64,000 nucleotides of DNA from Chitinophagales bacterium (GCA_026931325.1 JAIXLO010000010.1:1-64000), one strand, 5' to 3'. Positions 8,933-18,603 are shown, numbered from the stretch's first letter. Translations and numbers: made by a program. The notes: a model not told the origin generated them from the sequence alone.

Positions 8933-9715
8933 TTATATTTCAATTACACCATTATAAACAAAAGTAGCACTACCACAAAGCCATATATTTTTATAGGTAT
9001 GATTATTTTCTTTATCAAAGCTTACTGATAAATTTCCACCTAAAGTTTTTACATTTATATTATTTGAACCTTTAGGATTATTTGCAAAAATCAATGCTGA
9101 AGCAGTAACTCCTGTACCACAACTTAATGTTTCATCTTCTACACCACGTTCATAAGTTCTTACTTTGATTGTATTATTATTAAGTAGTTGAACAAAATTT
9201 ACATTAATACCTTTTTCTCTAAACTCATTATTATATCTAATTAATTTTCCTTGTTCTGTTACATTAAAATTTTCTAAAGATGAAACCTGCTTAACATAAT
9301 GAGGAGAACCTGTATTTAGCACAAAACTATTATCAGCCCTTTGTTCTACTTGTAATACATCTTGCATTTTAAGATGAATAGTTTTAGCATCATTAAACTT
9401 TGCTTCATGCACACCATCAATTGCCATAAAATGATAATTATCTTTTATTATTCCATTATCAAAAGCAAATTGAACAATACATCTTCCTCCGTTACCACAC
9501 ATTGAGCCTTCATTTCCATCAGCATTAAAATATTTCATTTCAAAATCATAATTTTTTGCTTCATGCAAAAACATTAAACCATCAGCACCAATACCAAATC
9601 TTCTATTGCATAGAAAATTTATTTGCTCAGTAGTAAGGTGAATAGAATTATTTCTATTGTCAATTATAATAAAGTCATTACCAGTTCCATGATATTTAGA
9701 GAAATTAATTTTCAT
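8933..9715 (-). CDS. dapF: Diaminopimelate epimerase
   Basis: PLP-independent racemase converting LL- to meso-diaminopimelate for lysine and peptidoglycan synthesis. It has 260 aa. The two catalytic cysteines are visible: C73 in MCGNGGRC and C199 in SCGTGVTAS. KYHGTGNDFIIID at the N-terminus is the family signature. It is convergent with greA and divergent from the histidine kinase gene, and appears to be a single gene. Confidence 0.97.
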   Translation of the reverse strand: MKINFSKYHGTGNDFIIIDNRNNSIHLTTEQINFLCNRRFGIGADGLMFLHEAKNYDFEMKYFNADGNEGSMCGNGGRCIVQFAFDNGIIKDNYHFMAIDGVHEAKFNDAKTIHLKMQDVLQVEQRADNSFVLNTGSPHYVKQVSSLENFNVTEQGKLIRYNNEFREKGINVNFVQLLNNNTIKVRTYERGVEDETLSCGTGVTASALIFANNPKGSNNINVKTLGGNLSVSFDKENNHTYKNIWLCGSATFVYNGVIEI

Positions 9716-9792
9716 TTTCTTTAATCTAATTCCACAAAAGTAAATAATACTAATACTATTTAATAATTAAAGTAGTTTTGGCCTTTACCGAT

Positions 9793-9800
9793 TATGTTTG
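9793..9800 (+). promoter_or_regulatory. Possible -7 box upstream of the LytS/LytTR pair
   Basis: TATGTTTG matches TAnnTTTG. The only TTTG upstream (9777-9780) is just 12 bases away, shorter than the usual spacing, so this assignment is weak. Confidence 0.3.
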
Positions 9801-9878
9801 CTTTTTTACCTTTATAAAAAAATATTAGCTATATAAAGTTGATATTTTATTTACTTTATGGTTCTAATAAAATAGTTT

Positions 9879-11006
9879 ATGAGTTTGCAGCAAAAAAGAA
9901 TATTAAATATTAGCATTCATATTACAGTTTGGATTTGTTTTTTTTTGTTGCCTTATATTTTTTCTCCTCAACCAAAAGATGTTTCAGAAAATATTAGTAG
10001 GCACTTATTAGTTCTTTATATAACTATTAATGTTTTATTATTAATTTTTTATTATTTAAACACACAATTATTTATTCCAAAATTATTATTTAAGAAGAAG
10101 CGTTTGTTATATCTATTAGTTGTTGCTTGTTGTTTTTTTATTTTTATAAATGCTCCAAGAAAAATTACACACACTATCAATGGCACTACACAAGAAATGA
10201 TTGATAAACAAATTCAAGAAACATACAGACAAAGAAATAATTCAGTTGAAAATACTTTTAAAACAAAAATCGATAAGAAAAAAAATTATATAAGAAACGA
10301 TAAAGCATTAAGATATTTCCCTGGTTCATTTGTTGTGTTTTTATTAGTACTTACTGTTGGTATATGTTCTCAAGTTATTGGGCAATGGAAAAAATCTGAA
10401 AGCATTAAAGAAAAAATGCTACATGAAAAAACAGCTACTGAATTATCTTTTTTAAAGTCGCAAATAAGACCACACTTTTTTTTCAATACACTCAATAATA
10501 TTTATTCATTAGCAGTAACTCAAAATGAAAAAACACCAGATGCAATTTTAAAGCTTTCAACTATTATGAGATATATGCTAAATGAAACACAAACTGAAAA
10601 AACATTATTAGAAAATGAAGTAAATTTTATAAAAAATTATATTGATTTAAACTTAATGCGTTTAACAGATAAAGTAAAAGTAAATTTTGAAGTAAAAGGT
10701 TTAATTGAAAACAAACAAATAGCACCATTATTATTTATCCCCTTTGTTGAAAATGCTTTTAAGTATGGAGTAAGCACTAAGGAAAACTCAGATATAGATA
10801 TTCAAATTATAGCAGAAGATAATAAAATTATTTTAAAAGTTAAAAATAAAATTGTATGCTCTGATAGCAATATTATTGAACAAACAGGTATTGGAATAAA
10901 TAATGTAAGAAGAAGATTAGATTTGCTTTATCCTAATAGCCATGTGCTTTCTGTAATAGAGGAAAATAAAATATTTAAGGTTTACTTAGAAATTAATTCA
11001 ATATGA
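9879..11006 (+). CDS. LytS-type sensor histidine kinase
   Basis: Membrane histidine kinase of 375 aa. It has four hydrophobic segments (about 10-28, 42-62, 74-91 and 147-167), a coiled linker, and a His_kinase (PF06580) domain with the phosphoacceptor H199 in QIRPHFFFNTLNNI. The C-terminal HATPase region contains FVENAFKYGVS (N box) and TGIGINNVRRRLDLLYP (G box). The gene overlaps the LytTR response regulator by 4 bases, so the two are a cognate two-component system. The stimulus is unknown; no extracellular sensor domain beyond the loop at about 92-146 is seen. Confidence 0.93.
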   Translation: MSLQQKRILNISIHITVWICFFLLPYIFSPQPKDVSENISRHLLVLYITINVLLLIFYYLNTQLFIPKLLFKKKRLLYLLVVACCFFIFINAPRKITHTINGTTQEMIDKQIQETYRQRNNSVENTFKTKIDKKKNYIRNDKALRYFPGSFVVFLLVLTVGICSQVIGQWKKSESIKEKMLHEKTATELSFLKSQIRPHFFFNTLNNIYSLAVTQNEKTPDAILKLSTIMRYMLNETQTEKTLLENEVNFIKNYIDLNLMRLTDKVKVNFEVKGLIENKQIAPLLFIPFVENAFKYGVSTKENSDIDIQIIAEDNKIILKVKNKIVCSDSNIIEQTGIGINNVRRRLDLLYPNSHVLSVIEENKIFKVYLEINSI

Positions 11007-11698
11007 TAATTAGAACAATAGCATTAGATGATGAACCCTTAGCATTGCAAATTATAGTTAAGTATTGTAATAAAATTCCTTTTATTCAATTAGAGGAAAC
11101 CTTTACAAACCCTGATGATGCTATTGAGTATTTAAAGAATAATAAAATTGATTTATTGTTTTTAGATATTCAAATGCCAGATATTAATGGTATTCAATTT
11201 TATAAAAACTTAAAATATAAGCCATGTGTAATTTTCACAACTGCTTTTAAAGATTATGCAGTTGAAGGATTTAATGTTGATGCTATTGATTATTTACTAA
11301 AACCATTTGAATTTGATAGATTTTTAAAAGCAATTTATAAAGCAAAAGAATTTATAGAATATACATCAGCACAAGATTTGAACATTAATAGTATTTATGT
11401 AAAAGTAAATTATGAGATGATGAAAATAAATCTTTCAGAAATTGATTTAATTGAAGCATTAGATGATTATATAAAAATTCATATAAAGCCACATCCTGTT
11501 TTAACTTTAATGACCTTAAAAGCAATGAGTGATAAATTGCCAGAAAATTTATTTATTAGAGTACATCGCTCATATATTATTCCTTTACATAAAATAGAAA
11601 AGTTTAGTAAAAATAAATTAACAGTTGCTGGAAAAGAAATTCCTATTGGTAGTAGCTATGGAAATGTTTATGATAAATTGTTACAAATGAATTTTTAG
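11003..11698 (+). CDS. LytTR-family response regulator
   Basis: DNA-binding response regulator of 231 aa. The receiver domain (1-120) has acidic residues D9/D10, phospho-acceptor D55 in LLFLDIQMPD and the switch lysine in YLLKPFEFDRF. A LytTR DNA-binding domain spans about 130-231, with IEALDDYIKIHI and FIRVHRSYIIPL. Its partner is the kinase encoded immediately upstream. No LytTR direct-repeat target was recognised in the window. Confidence 0.93.
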   Translation: MIIRTIALDDEPLALQIIVKYCNKIPFIQLEETFTNPDDAIEYLKNNKIDLLFLDIQMPDINGIQFYKNLKYKPCVIFTTAFKDYAVEGFNVDAIDYLLKPFEFDRFLKAIYKAKEFIEYTSAQDLNINSIYVKVNYEMMKINLSEIDLIEALDDYIKIHIKPHPVLTLMTLKAMSDKLPENLFIRVHRSYIIPLHKIEKFSKNKLTVAGKEIPIGSSYGNVYDKLLQMNF

Positions 11699-11805
11699 AA
11701 TTACTTTATAGGAAATTCCATTATTAATAAATTAATAGCACTGCTATTCTTAACTCTATTTTTCCTCTACAAACCTTTACTTTGCATTATTAAATATATA
11801 GCACT

Positions 11806-13329
11806 ATGAATTTTTTACAATCATTGAAATTACAATCTAAAAATCAAGGTGCATCAACTGGTACAAAATGGATTTCATCTAATGGAGCACTAATTACAAG
11901 TTCTTCTCCTGTTGATGCAAAAGAAATTGGTTCTGTAAATACAACAACGAAAGAAGTTTATGAAAATATTATTTCTTCTGCCCAAGAAGCATTTTTACAA
12001 TGGCGTTTATGGTCTGCACCAAAACGTGGTGAAGTAGTAAGACAAATTGGTGAAGCATTAAGAACTAATAAAGACTCTTTAGGAAAATTAGTAAGCTATG
12101 AAATGGGTAAAAGCTTGCAAGAAGGTTTAGGAGAAGTTCAGGAAATGATTGATATATGTGATTTTGCTGTTGGATTATCAAGACAACTATATGGCTTAAC
12201 AATGCATAGTGAAAGACCTAATCATAGAATGTATGAGCAATGGCATCCTTTAGGAATTGTTGGAATTATTTCTGCATTTAATTTTCCTGTAGCTGTATGG
12301 AGCTGGAATGCAGCAATAGCTTGGGTTTGTGGCAATGTTTGTGTATGGAAGCCAAGTGAAAAAGTACCTCTTTGTTCTGTTGCAGTACAAAATATTGTTG
12401 AAGAAGTTTTCAAAAAAAATAATGTTCCAGAAGGCGTAAATTGTTTGATACAAGGAGCAAGAGAAGTAGGAGAGTGGATGAGTAATGATACAAGAATTGC
12501 ATTAATTAGTGCAACAGGAAGTACAAGAATGGGCAAAGCAGTAGGTGCTGCTGTTGCTGGTAGATTAGGAAAAACTATTTTGGAATTAGGAGGAAATAAT
12601 GCAATAATAATTTCAAAAGATGCTGATACAGATATGGCTTTAATTGGTTGTGTATTTGGTGCAGTTGGCACTGCAGGTCAGCGTTGCACAACAACAAGAA
12701 GATTAATTATACACGAAAGTATTTATGATAGTTTCAAACAAAAATTAGTTAATGCTTATAAACAATTACAAATTGGAGATCCGCTAAATAGCAAAAATCA
12801 TGTAGGTCCATTAATTGATAAAGATGCTGTAGCTCAATATTTATCAGCTATTGAGCAATGTAAGCAACAAGGAGGAAACTTTATTGTAGAAGGTGGAGTA
12901 TTAGAAGGTAGTGGTTATGAAAGTGGTTGTTATGTAAAACCTTGTATTGCTGAGGCTAATAATAATATGGCTATTGTTCAACACGAAACCTTTGCTCCAA
13001 TATTATACATCATGAAATACAATACAATTGATGAAGCTATAGCAATGCAAAATAATGTGCCACAAGGTTTATCTTCTTCTATTATGACCTTGAATTTGCG
13101 TGAAGCAGAATTATTCTTATCTCACCGAGGAAGTGATTGTGGCATTGCAAATGTAAATATTGGTACAAGTGGGGCAGAAATTGGTGGAGCATTTGGTGGA
13201 GAAAAAGAAACAGGTGGAGGAAGAGAAAGTGGTAGCGATGCTTGGAAAGCTTATATGCGTAGGCAAACCAACACTATTAACTATGGTAGCAATTTACCAT
13301 TAGCACAAGGTATTGAGTTTAATATTTAA
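11806..13329 (+). CDS. amaB: ALDH7-family aldehyde dehydrogenase (aminoadipate-semialdehyde type)
   Basis: NAD-dependent aldehyde dehydrogenase of 507 aa. General base E260 (ILELGGNN) and nucleophile C294 ([13 protein letters not shown]) are present. The [10 protein letters not shown] segment, GSTRMGK and the C-terminal [23 protein letters not shown] are typical of the antiquitin/ALDH7 group, which oxidises alpha-aminoadipate semialdehyde (piperideine-6-carboxylate) in lysine breakdown. Substrate assignment is from family resemblance. It stands alone between the LytTR regulator and lpxB, with a downstream hairpin terminator. Confidence 0.85.
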   Translation: MNFLQSLKLQSKNQGASTGTKWISSNGALITSSSPVDAKEIGSVNTTTKEVYENIISSAQEAFLQWRLWSAPKRGEVVRQIGEALRTNKDSLGKLVSYEMGKSLQEGLGEVQEMIDICDFAVGLSRQLYGLTMHSERPNHRMYEQWHPLGIVGIISAFNFPVAVWSWNAAIAWVCGNVCVWKPSEKVPLCSVAVQNIVEEVFKKNNVPEGVNCLIQGAREVGEWMSNDTRIALISATGSTRMGKAVGAAVAGRLGKTILELGGNNAIIISKDADTDMALIGCVFGAVGTAGQRCTTTRRLIIHESIYDSFKQKLVNAYKQLQIGDPLNSKNHVGPLIDKDAVAQYLSAIEQCKQQGGNFIVEGGVLEGSGYESGCYVKPCIAEANNNMAIVQHETFAPILYIMKYNTIDEAIAMQNNVPQGLSSSIMTLNLREAELFLSHRGSDCGIANVNIGTSGAEIGGAFGGEKETGGGRESGSDAWKAYMRRQTNTINYGSNLPLAQGIEFNI

Positions 13330-13359
13330 TTTCTTAAACTTTTATACAAAAAAATAATT

Positions 13360-13394
13360 AAGGTTGTCTTTACATTGAGATAACCTTTTTTTAT
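13360..13394 (+). terminator. Rho-independent terminator after the ALDH7 gene
   Basis: The stem AAGGTTGTCT (13360-13369) pairs with AGATAACCTT (13378-13387, one G-U) with an 8-base loop, followed by seven Ts. Confidence 0.8.
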
Positions 13395-13471
13395 TATTGA
13401 ATAAATGAATTTTAAAGAAAGAAAATTTTATTGATTATTTTATAAACTGTTCATTGTATTTTGCAAACACT

Positions 13472-14584
13472 ATGAAGTATTACATAATAGCAGGAGAAGC
13501 AAGTGGCGATTTGCATGGAAGTAATTTAATAAAACAATTACATATTGAAGATGATAATGCTTTGATACATTGTTGGGGTGGAGATTTAATGCAACAAGCT
13601 GGAGCTACTTTAATAAAACATTATAAAGACCTTGCTTTTATGGGCTTTGCAGAAGTAGTAAAAAATTTACCAACCATTTTTAAGAATATAAAATTTTGTA
13701 AACAAGATATACTTTCTTTTAAGCCAGATGTTTTAATATTAATTGATTACCCAGGGTTTAATCTTAGAATTGCTGAATGGGCAAAAAAACAAGGATTTAA
13801 AATTGTGTATTATATTTCGCCTCAAGTATGGGCTTGGAAATCTGGAAGAGTAAAAAAGATGAAACATTGTATCGATAAAATGCTTTGTATTTTACCTTTT
13901 GAAAAAGAATATTATCAAAATAAATGGAATTGGCAAGTAGAGTATGTTGGTCATCCATTATTAGAAGCTATTGAAAATTTTAAAAATTCAAATAGTAATA
14001 ATGACATCATTTCAAATAAAAATATTATTGCATTATTACCAGGTAGTAGAACACAAGAAATTTCTAAGAAATTGCCAATAATGCTACAAGTAGCAAAACA
14101 TTTTTCTAACTTTCAATTTGTTGTTGCCAAAGCTCCAGGACAAAATGATGATTTTTATAATCAATTTTTAAAAGGCTATACCAATGTTTCATTTGTTAGA
14201 AATGATACTTATAATTTATTAATGCATAGCACTGCTGCATTGGTAACAAGTGGCACAGCAACCTTAGAAACTGCATTGTTTAGTGTACCAGAAGTGGTGT
14301 GTTATAAAGGCAGTAATATTAGTTATCAAATAGCCAAAAGATTAATTAAGATAAAATACATTTCATTGGTAAATCTTATAATGGATAAGTTGGTAGTGAA
14401 AGAATTAATACAACATGAATTAACAAAAGAAAATCTTGTTAAAGAGTTAAACGAATTATTATTTAATAAAGAAAAGCAAAAAATACTGCAACAAGATTAT
14501 AAAAATTTAAAAGATAAACTTAGTTATGGAGGTAAAGCATCTGTACAAGCAGCAAAAATTATTGTTGATTTTATTAGTGCTTAA
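13472..14584 (+). CDS. lpxB: Lipid-A-disaccharide synthase
   Basis: GT-B glycosyltransferase at the inner membrane that condenses UDP-diacylglucosamine with lipid X to form the lipid A disaccharide. It has 370 aa from this ATG. GEASGDLHGSNLI at the N-terminus, YYISPQVWAWKSGRVKKM, LPGSRTQEI and SGTATLETALF are hallmark motifs. A TTG-initiated extension from 13454 is possible, but it overlaps a TTTTGC promoter-like element and lacks conservation signals, so the ATG beginning MKYYIIAGEASG was chosen. The 3' end overlaps the convergent DUF6728-like gene by 11 bases. Confidence 0.95.
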   Translation: MKYYIIAGEASGDLHGSNLIKQLHIEDDNALIHCWGGDLMQQAGATLIKHYKDLAFMGFAEVVKNLPTIFKNIKFCKQDILSFKPDVLILIDYPGFNLRIAEWAKKQGFKIVYYISPQVWAWKSGRVKKMKHCIDKMLCILPFEKEYYQNKWNWQVEYVGHPLLEAIENFKNSNSNNDIISNKNIIALLPGSRTQEISKKLPIMLQVAKHFSNFQFVVAKAPGQNDDFYNQFLKGYTNVSFVRNDTYNLLMHSTAALVTSGTATLETALFSVPEVVCYKGSNISYQIAKRLIKIKYISLVNLIMDKLVVKELIQHELTKENLVKELNELLFNKEKQKILQQDYKNLKDKLSYGGKASVQAAKIIVDFISA

Positions 14585-14753
14585 ATCTTGGTAAAATTAT
14601 TAGTTTAACAATCATAATAATTAAAGCTACAATAAACATTATAATAGAAATTCTGTTCATGCCGTGCATGTACTTAGTAAACTTCGTTTTTGGTTCTTTA
14701 TTATCTCTTTTTTTTATGTAGAGATATTCTGCAAATTGTTTTAGAATACCCAT
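14574..14753 (-). CDS. Small membrane protein, DUF6728-like (59 aa)
   Basis: A 59-aa reading frame beginning MGILKQFAEYLYIKKRDN, with a conserved-looking basic middle (KYMHGMNRISI) and one C-terminal transmembrane helix (about residues 34-54). It resembles the short DUF6728 proteins of Bacteroidota as I remember them. It overlaps the end of lpxB by 11 bases on the opposite strand and lies about 110 bases from the 3' end of tmRNA. Its function is unknown. The gene is easily missed because of its length. Confidence 0.65.
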   Translation of the reverse strand: MGILKQFAEYLYIKKRDNKEPKTKFTKYMHGMNRISIIMFIVALIIMIVKLIILPRFKH

Positions 14754-14861
14754 AGTGTTTTATTTTTTTATAGAACTCAAGACAAATTTACAAAGTAAAA
14801 AACTAAAGTATTTTAATTTCTCAGCTACTTATAATGTTGTAATTAAATAAAGCTTTGAAAA

Positions 14862-15234
14862 TGGTGGAGCCGAAGGGAGTCGAACCCTTGTCCAAACAAA
14901 TTCGTTACAAACTTTCTACATGCTTAGTTGATTATTAATTGTAGGGAAATTGCAGGAAGCCAACAAACCAACTATTTCCTTAGCTGAATAATCTTTTGTT
15001 GCAAGCACAGCCTAATGCAACAGCAGCTTTTATTTGTTTTGAGTCGGCGGCGGCACTTGGTAAAAAGCAAACCTGTGCAGCGGCCCTAATGACTGTCAAA
15101 TCACTGATTAGGCAGCCATGGCAAATTGTGTATTGCCATTTAAAGTTTGAATATTCAGATTAAAGTGCTAATTATACAACGCACTGCATGCTTACACTTA
15201 TAAAGAACTCTGCTGTCAAAACCAATACGGCCCC
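14862..15234 (-). ncRNA. ssrA: Transfer-messenger RNA (tmRNA)
   Basis: Ribosome-rescue RNA of about 373 nt. The acceptor ends pair (5' GGGGCCG with 3' CGGCTCC), followed by an encoded ACCA. The T-arm GGTTCGACTCCC and 5' TTTTGACAG are typical. The proteolysis tag ends GNTQFAMAA followed by TAA (codons at 15137-15111, stop at 15110-15108). The upstream codon is AAT (N), and the exact resume codon cannot be set from sequence alone. The terminal AMAA rather than ALAA is a modest variation. RNase R, which works with this system, is encoded at the start of the window. Confidence 0.95.
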
Positions 15235-15381
15235 TTATATTTTTTGTTTTAAACGATAAATGATTAGCGTTAAGTGGCTAATGATATTTTTATAGATTTA
15301 ATTATTATAACTTTTTAATTAAAATTTAATTACCCATAAGTCAAAGAGCAATAAAATTTTTAAAAACCTTAAACTATCAAT

Positions 15382-16737
15382 TTATCTAAACCATCTCCAA
15401 ATATCTAAACCTAATGCATATACCATTAAACCAATTAATAATAGCATTCCTACAGTTTGAGCATATTCCATAAATTTATCACTTGGCTTTTTGCCTGTAA
15501 TTATTTCTATAATACAGAATAATGCATGACCTCCATCTAATGCTGGTATTGGTAAAATATTCATAAATGCCAATATTATAGAGAACAGTGCTGTTAATAC
15601 CCAAAAACTTTGCCAGTCCCAAACTTTGCTATAAATACTTCCAATGCTGATAACACTTCCTAAACTATCGCTTACTTTATCTTTTCCTTGAAACAATCTT
15701 TTTATCCCTTCTACATATTTACCAAGACTACTCCAACATTGTTGATAACCAACAGGTATTGCTTCAAGTAAAGTATATTTTTTTACTTCTATATTAAATC
15801 CTAAATCTTTTAAACTCTTAGCACCAGCACCAATTTTAGCATATTCATTTAATGTAACAGGAATTTGTAAAGTGTCATTATTTCTTATAACTGTAAAAGG
15901 AACAGTTTTAGAAGCATAATCAACAATTACTTTTTGAAAATCGTTGAAGTATGGAGTAGGCTTGTTATCAACTGCTATAATATAATCATTTTTTTGCAAC
16001 CCTGCATTGGCTGCTCCTTGCTTTGCCATAACTGTATCAATAATAAAAGGAATACGAATACTTGCTAATCCATTGCCTTTATTTTTTTTCAGTGCCGATA
16101 AAAATTCATTTGTAATTGGGAGTTGAATAGTATCATTATTTCTAATCACTGAAATATCTTTTGAATCACTCATAATTATTTGTCCTGCAATTTTTCTGTC
16201 AGAAGCATCATCTACAATTTTATTTCCTATTTTATAAATAATATCGCCATCTTGCAAGCCAATCATTTGCCCAATATTTTCAGCTACAATACCATATTTT
16301 AAATCTTTTCCTTCAATTTTTTCTTCACCCCAAACCCAACTAATTCCAATAAAAATAATGATAGCTAATAAAATATTTACAACAACACCACCTACCATTA
16401 TTATAAGTCTTTGCCATGCTGGTTTAGATCTAAACTCATCTGGTTTTGGAGGAAGTTTCATTTGTTCTTTATCCATACTTTCATCAACCATACCTGCAAT
16501 TTTTACATATCCACCAAATGGAATCCAACCAATACCCCATTCTGTTTCTCCAATTTTCTTTTTAAATAAGCTAAACCATGGGTTAAAGAATAAATAAAAT
16601 TTTTCTACTCTACACTTAAACCATTTGGCAGTAATGTAATGCCCAAACTCGTGTAATACAACTAAAATAGAAAAAGATAAAATAAACTGTCCGGCTTGTA
16701 CTAAGCCTCCAATCCAATCTACTGCTAAAAATACCAT
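15382..16737 (-). CDS. rseP: Site-2 metalloprotease RseP
   Basis: Inner-membrane M50 zinc protease of 451 aa for regulated intramembrane proteolysis. The HExxH motif is H29-E30-x-x-H33 (VLHEFGHYITAKWF) in the first transmembrane helix. Two PDZ-like regions follow (about residues 135-215 and 220-310). The third zinc ligand is in NILPIPALDGGH near 405. The last helix ends at the C-terminus. It is 64 bases downstream of dxr and likely co-transcribed with it, an arrangement frequent in bacteria. Confidence 0.95.
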   Translation of the reverse strand: MVFLAVDWIGGLVQAGQFILSFSILVVLHEFGHYITAKWFKCRVEKFYLFFNPWFSLFKKKIGETEWGIGWIPFGGYVKIAGMVDESMDKEQMKLPPKPDEFRSKPAWQRLIIMVGGVVVNILLAIIIFIGISWVWGEEKIEGKDLKYGIVAENIGQMIGLQDGDIIYKIGNKIVDDASDRKIAGQIIMSDSKDISVIRNNDTIQLPITNEFLSALKKNKGNGLASIRIPFIIDTVMAKQGAANAGLQKNDYIIAVDNKPTPYFNDFQKVIVDYASKTVPFTVIRNNDTLQIPVTLNEYAKIGAGAKSLKDLGFNIEVKKYTLLEAIPVGYQQCWSSLGKYVEGIKRLFQGKDKVSDSLGSVISIGSIYSKVWDWQSFWVLTALFSIILAFMNILPIPALDGGHALFCIIEIITGKKPSDKFMEYAQTVGMLLLIGLMVYALGLDIWRWFR

Positions 16738-16801
16738 AATGTTTTTTCCTTATTTTTATTGAGAGATTTTTTTAAAAATAAATTACTTTTAAGGTAAATG
16801 A

Positions 16802-17959
16802 TTACATATCTACCAAAGTGGCTGCAAAGTTACGTGCCTCACCATCGCTAACAAACAAATCTTCTAAAGTTGGCTTTTCAATAAATGGTATTTTTTGTAC
16901 GGTTCTTTCTACCATTTCTGTCATATCTAAAAAACCAATTCTATTTCTTAAAAAAGAAAATACTGCTATTTCATTTGCTGCGTTTAAGATACAGGGCATA
17001 TTTCCTCCTTTGTGTAATGCTTCTATTGCAAGAGCTAAATTTCTAAATGTTCTAATATCTGGTTCTTCAAAACTTAAAGTGTCAGGTCTTCTAAAGTCAT
17101 ATCTTGGATAATTATTAACAATTCTTTTTGGAAAAGTTAAAGCGTATTGGATGGATAATTTTATGTTTGGAGCACTCATTTGTGCTTTCATATTACCATC
17201 TTCAAAAGTTACTATGCTGTGTATGATTCCTTGAGGATGAATGACTACTTGTATTTGATCAGGGTTTAAATTAAACAACCATTTTGTTTCGATCATCTGA
17301 AGCCCTTTATTCATCAATGTTGCAGAGTCAATGGTTACTTTAGTACCCATTGACCAAACTGGATGTTGTAATGCATGATCTTTTTTTACATTAACCAAGT
17401 AGTTAGGTTTTCTTCCTCTAAATGGACCACCTGTAGCAGTTAAAGTAATTTTTTCAATTTTATTTCTACCTTCTCCTATTAGACATTGAAAAATTGATGA
17501 ATGTTCACAATCAATAGGAATTATAGGAATTCTTTTCTCAACAGATTTTTGCATCACAATTTCTCCTGCAACAACTAATATTTCTTTATTAGCTAAAGCA
17601 ATAGGTTTTGATGAATCAATAGCTGTTAGCATAGATTTTAAGCCTGCAAAGCCAATAATTGCCATAAGCATCATATCATAACAATCCATACTAGCAATTT
17701 CTTCAATTGCAGTTTCTCCTGACATTACTTTAATTGTTGTGGAGGCAAGAGCTTCTTTAACCTGAGGATATTTTTTTTCATTACCAATTACTACAACTTC
17801 AGGATTAAATTGTAATGCTTGTTGAATTAATAAATCACTATTATTTTGAGCAGTAAGTATTGTTATAGTAAATAATTCTGCATTAGCAGCAATTACTTCT
17901 AATGCTTGAGTGCCAATAGAACCAGTTGAACCAAATATTCCTATTCTTTTTTTACTCAT
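16802..17959 (-). CDS. dxr: 1-deoxy-D-xylulose-5-phosphate reductoisomerase
   Basis: Second enzyme of the MEP isoprenoid pathway, forming 2-C-methyl-D-erythritol 4-phosphate with NADPH. It has 385 aa. The NADPH-binding GSTGSIGTQALEVI is at the N-terminus. ALANKEILVVAG, the metal/substrate motif DCEHSSIFQC and SATLMNKGLQMIE are all present. The gene is followed by rseP on the same strand and preceded by a 146-base gap that also carries the upstream region of tRNA-Ala on the other strand. Confidence 0.97.
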   Translation of the reverse strand: MSKKRIGIFGSTGSIGTQALEVIAANAELFTITILTAQNNSDLLIQQALQFNPEVVVIGNEKKYPQVKEALASTTIKVMSGETAIEEIASMDCYDMMLMAIIGFAGLKSMLTAIDSSKPIALANKEILVVAGEIVMQKSVEKRIPIIPIDCEHSSIFQCLIGEGRNKIEKITLTATGGPFRGRKPNYLVNVKKDHALQHPVWSMGTKVTIDSATLMNKGLQMIETKWLFNLNPDQIQVVIHPQGIIHSIVTFEDGNMKAQMSAPNIKLSIQYALTFPKRIVNNYPRYDFRRPDTLSFEEPDIRTFRNLALAIEALHKGGNMPCILNAANEIAVFSFLRNRIGFLDMTEMVERTVQKIPFIEKPTLEDLFVSDGEARNFAATLVDM

Positions 17960-18105
17960 CTTTTAAAACTTTGGCAGAAACGTAAAGATAAGGATTGAGT
18001 AGAAAAGTACAAGTAGTAAATTAGATATAGCTTTGATGTTTATTCTTTATAGCTTTTATTAAAAAATAAAAAATAAAATCTTTTACATTTGTTATGATTC
18101 TTCAT

Positions 18106-18178
18106 GGGGAATTAGCTCAGTTGGTAGAGCGTTTGCATGGCATGCAAAAGGTCAGCAGTTCGAAACTGCTATTCTCCA
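18106..18178 (+). tRNA. tRNA-Ala (anticodon GGC)
   Basis: A 73-nt cloverleaf. The acceptor GGGGAAT pairs with ATTCTCC (one G-U), discriminator A. D-arm AGCTCAGTTGGTAGAGC. The anticodon stem TTTGC/GCAAA encloses loop ATGGCAT, giving anticodon GGC. T-arm AGCAGTTCGAAACTGCT. CCA is not encoded. It lies about 270 bases before the left direct repeat of the accessory region, but the repeat does not overlap the tRNA. Confidence 0.95.
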
Positions 18179-18192
18179 CTCTTTTTATTTAA

Positions 18193-18360
18193 TTAGTTGG
18201 TATTGTTTTTACTCTTCTTTTTTGCTTTTCCTAAAACAGATTTGTAACTGCCTTTGCTTTCTATTACAATTTTACTCATGCTTTGTACCATAACGACCGC
18301 TACAGCTACTAAAGCAAAAAGAGCTAACATATTAAGCCATTTGTTTTGAAATAAATTCAT
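18193..18360 (-). CDS. Small single-span membrane protein (55 aa)
   Basis: From the ATG at 18360 the frame encodes MNLFQNKWLNMLALFALVAV followed by a strongly basic, lysine-rich tail (GKAKKKSKNNTN), that is, one N-terminal transmembrane helix with a cytoplasmic tail by the positive-inside rule. A longer frame to 18459 adds a less plausible N-terminus. It is convergent with tRNA-Ala. No family is recognised. Its coding status rests on composition and hydrophobic pattern only. Confidence 0.5.
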   Translation of the reverse strand: MNLFQNKWLNMLALFALVAVAVVMVQSMSKIVIESKGSYKSVLGKAKKKSKNNTN

Positions 18361-18448
18361 AAAATAATTTTTTTTGTTTTGAATAATTTTTGTGAGTGTG
18401 AAGATGAGAAATGTTTTTGTACCGATATTGTGTAAACGGCTGTAACCA

Positions 18449-18565
18449 TTTGTTTTCAATAGTTTTAGAGGTATTTGTGTAGTAAAACTATGGGTTAGTG
18501 AGTAGTAGAAAAGACAAAAAAAATAGCAGCTTGTGTGCTGCTAATGTTTTATAGAGAAAGTTAAA
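18449..18565. repeat. Left copy of the 117-bp direct repeat bounding the accessory region
   Basis: Starts TTTGTTTTCAATAGTTTTAG and ends GAGAAAGTTAAA. The same 117-base sequence recurs at 28068-28184 in the same orientation, with the first 60 bases identical and only a few differences and offsetting single-base shifts later. It contains an AGCAGC/GCTGCT hairpin. The two copies frame 9.5 kb of toxin-antitoxin modules, an ATPase operon and an IS. Confidence 0.85.
18516..18542 (-). terminator. Terminator within the left direct repeat
   Basis: On the reverse strand the 6-bp stem AGCAGC/GCTGCT (18525-18530 with 18537-18542, loop of 6) is followed by eight Ts (18523-18516). It would end transcription coming from the PIN gene on its right. 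The right repeat copy has the same hairpin with a shorter T run (28143-28160). Confidence 0.6.
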
Positions 18566-18602
18566 GGGAAAATAGTTTTAAAAAGAAAAGTTAAAGGGAG
18601 AA
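18566..18602. repeat. Module-boundary repeat, copy 1
   Basis: GGGAAAATAGTTTTAAAAAG followed by AAAAGTTAAAGGGAG. It abuts the stop of the reverse-strand PIN pseudogene. It belongs to a family of roughly 35-bp repeats found at module ends across this region (19678, 20912, 25981, 26588 and 27240). Confidence 0.7.
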
Positions 18603-18603
18603 A

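Noticed and set aside
18106..18565. tRNA-Ala as the attachment site of the island
   Set aside because: The direct repeat starts about 270 bases beyond the tRNA and shares no sequence with it, and a small gene lies between.
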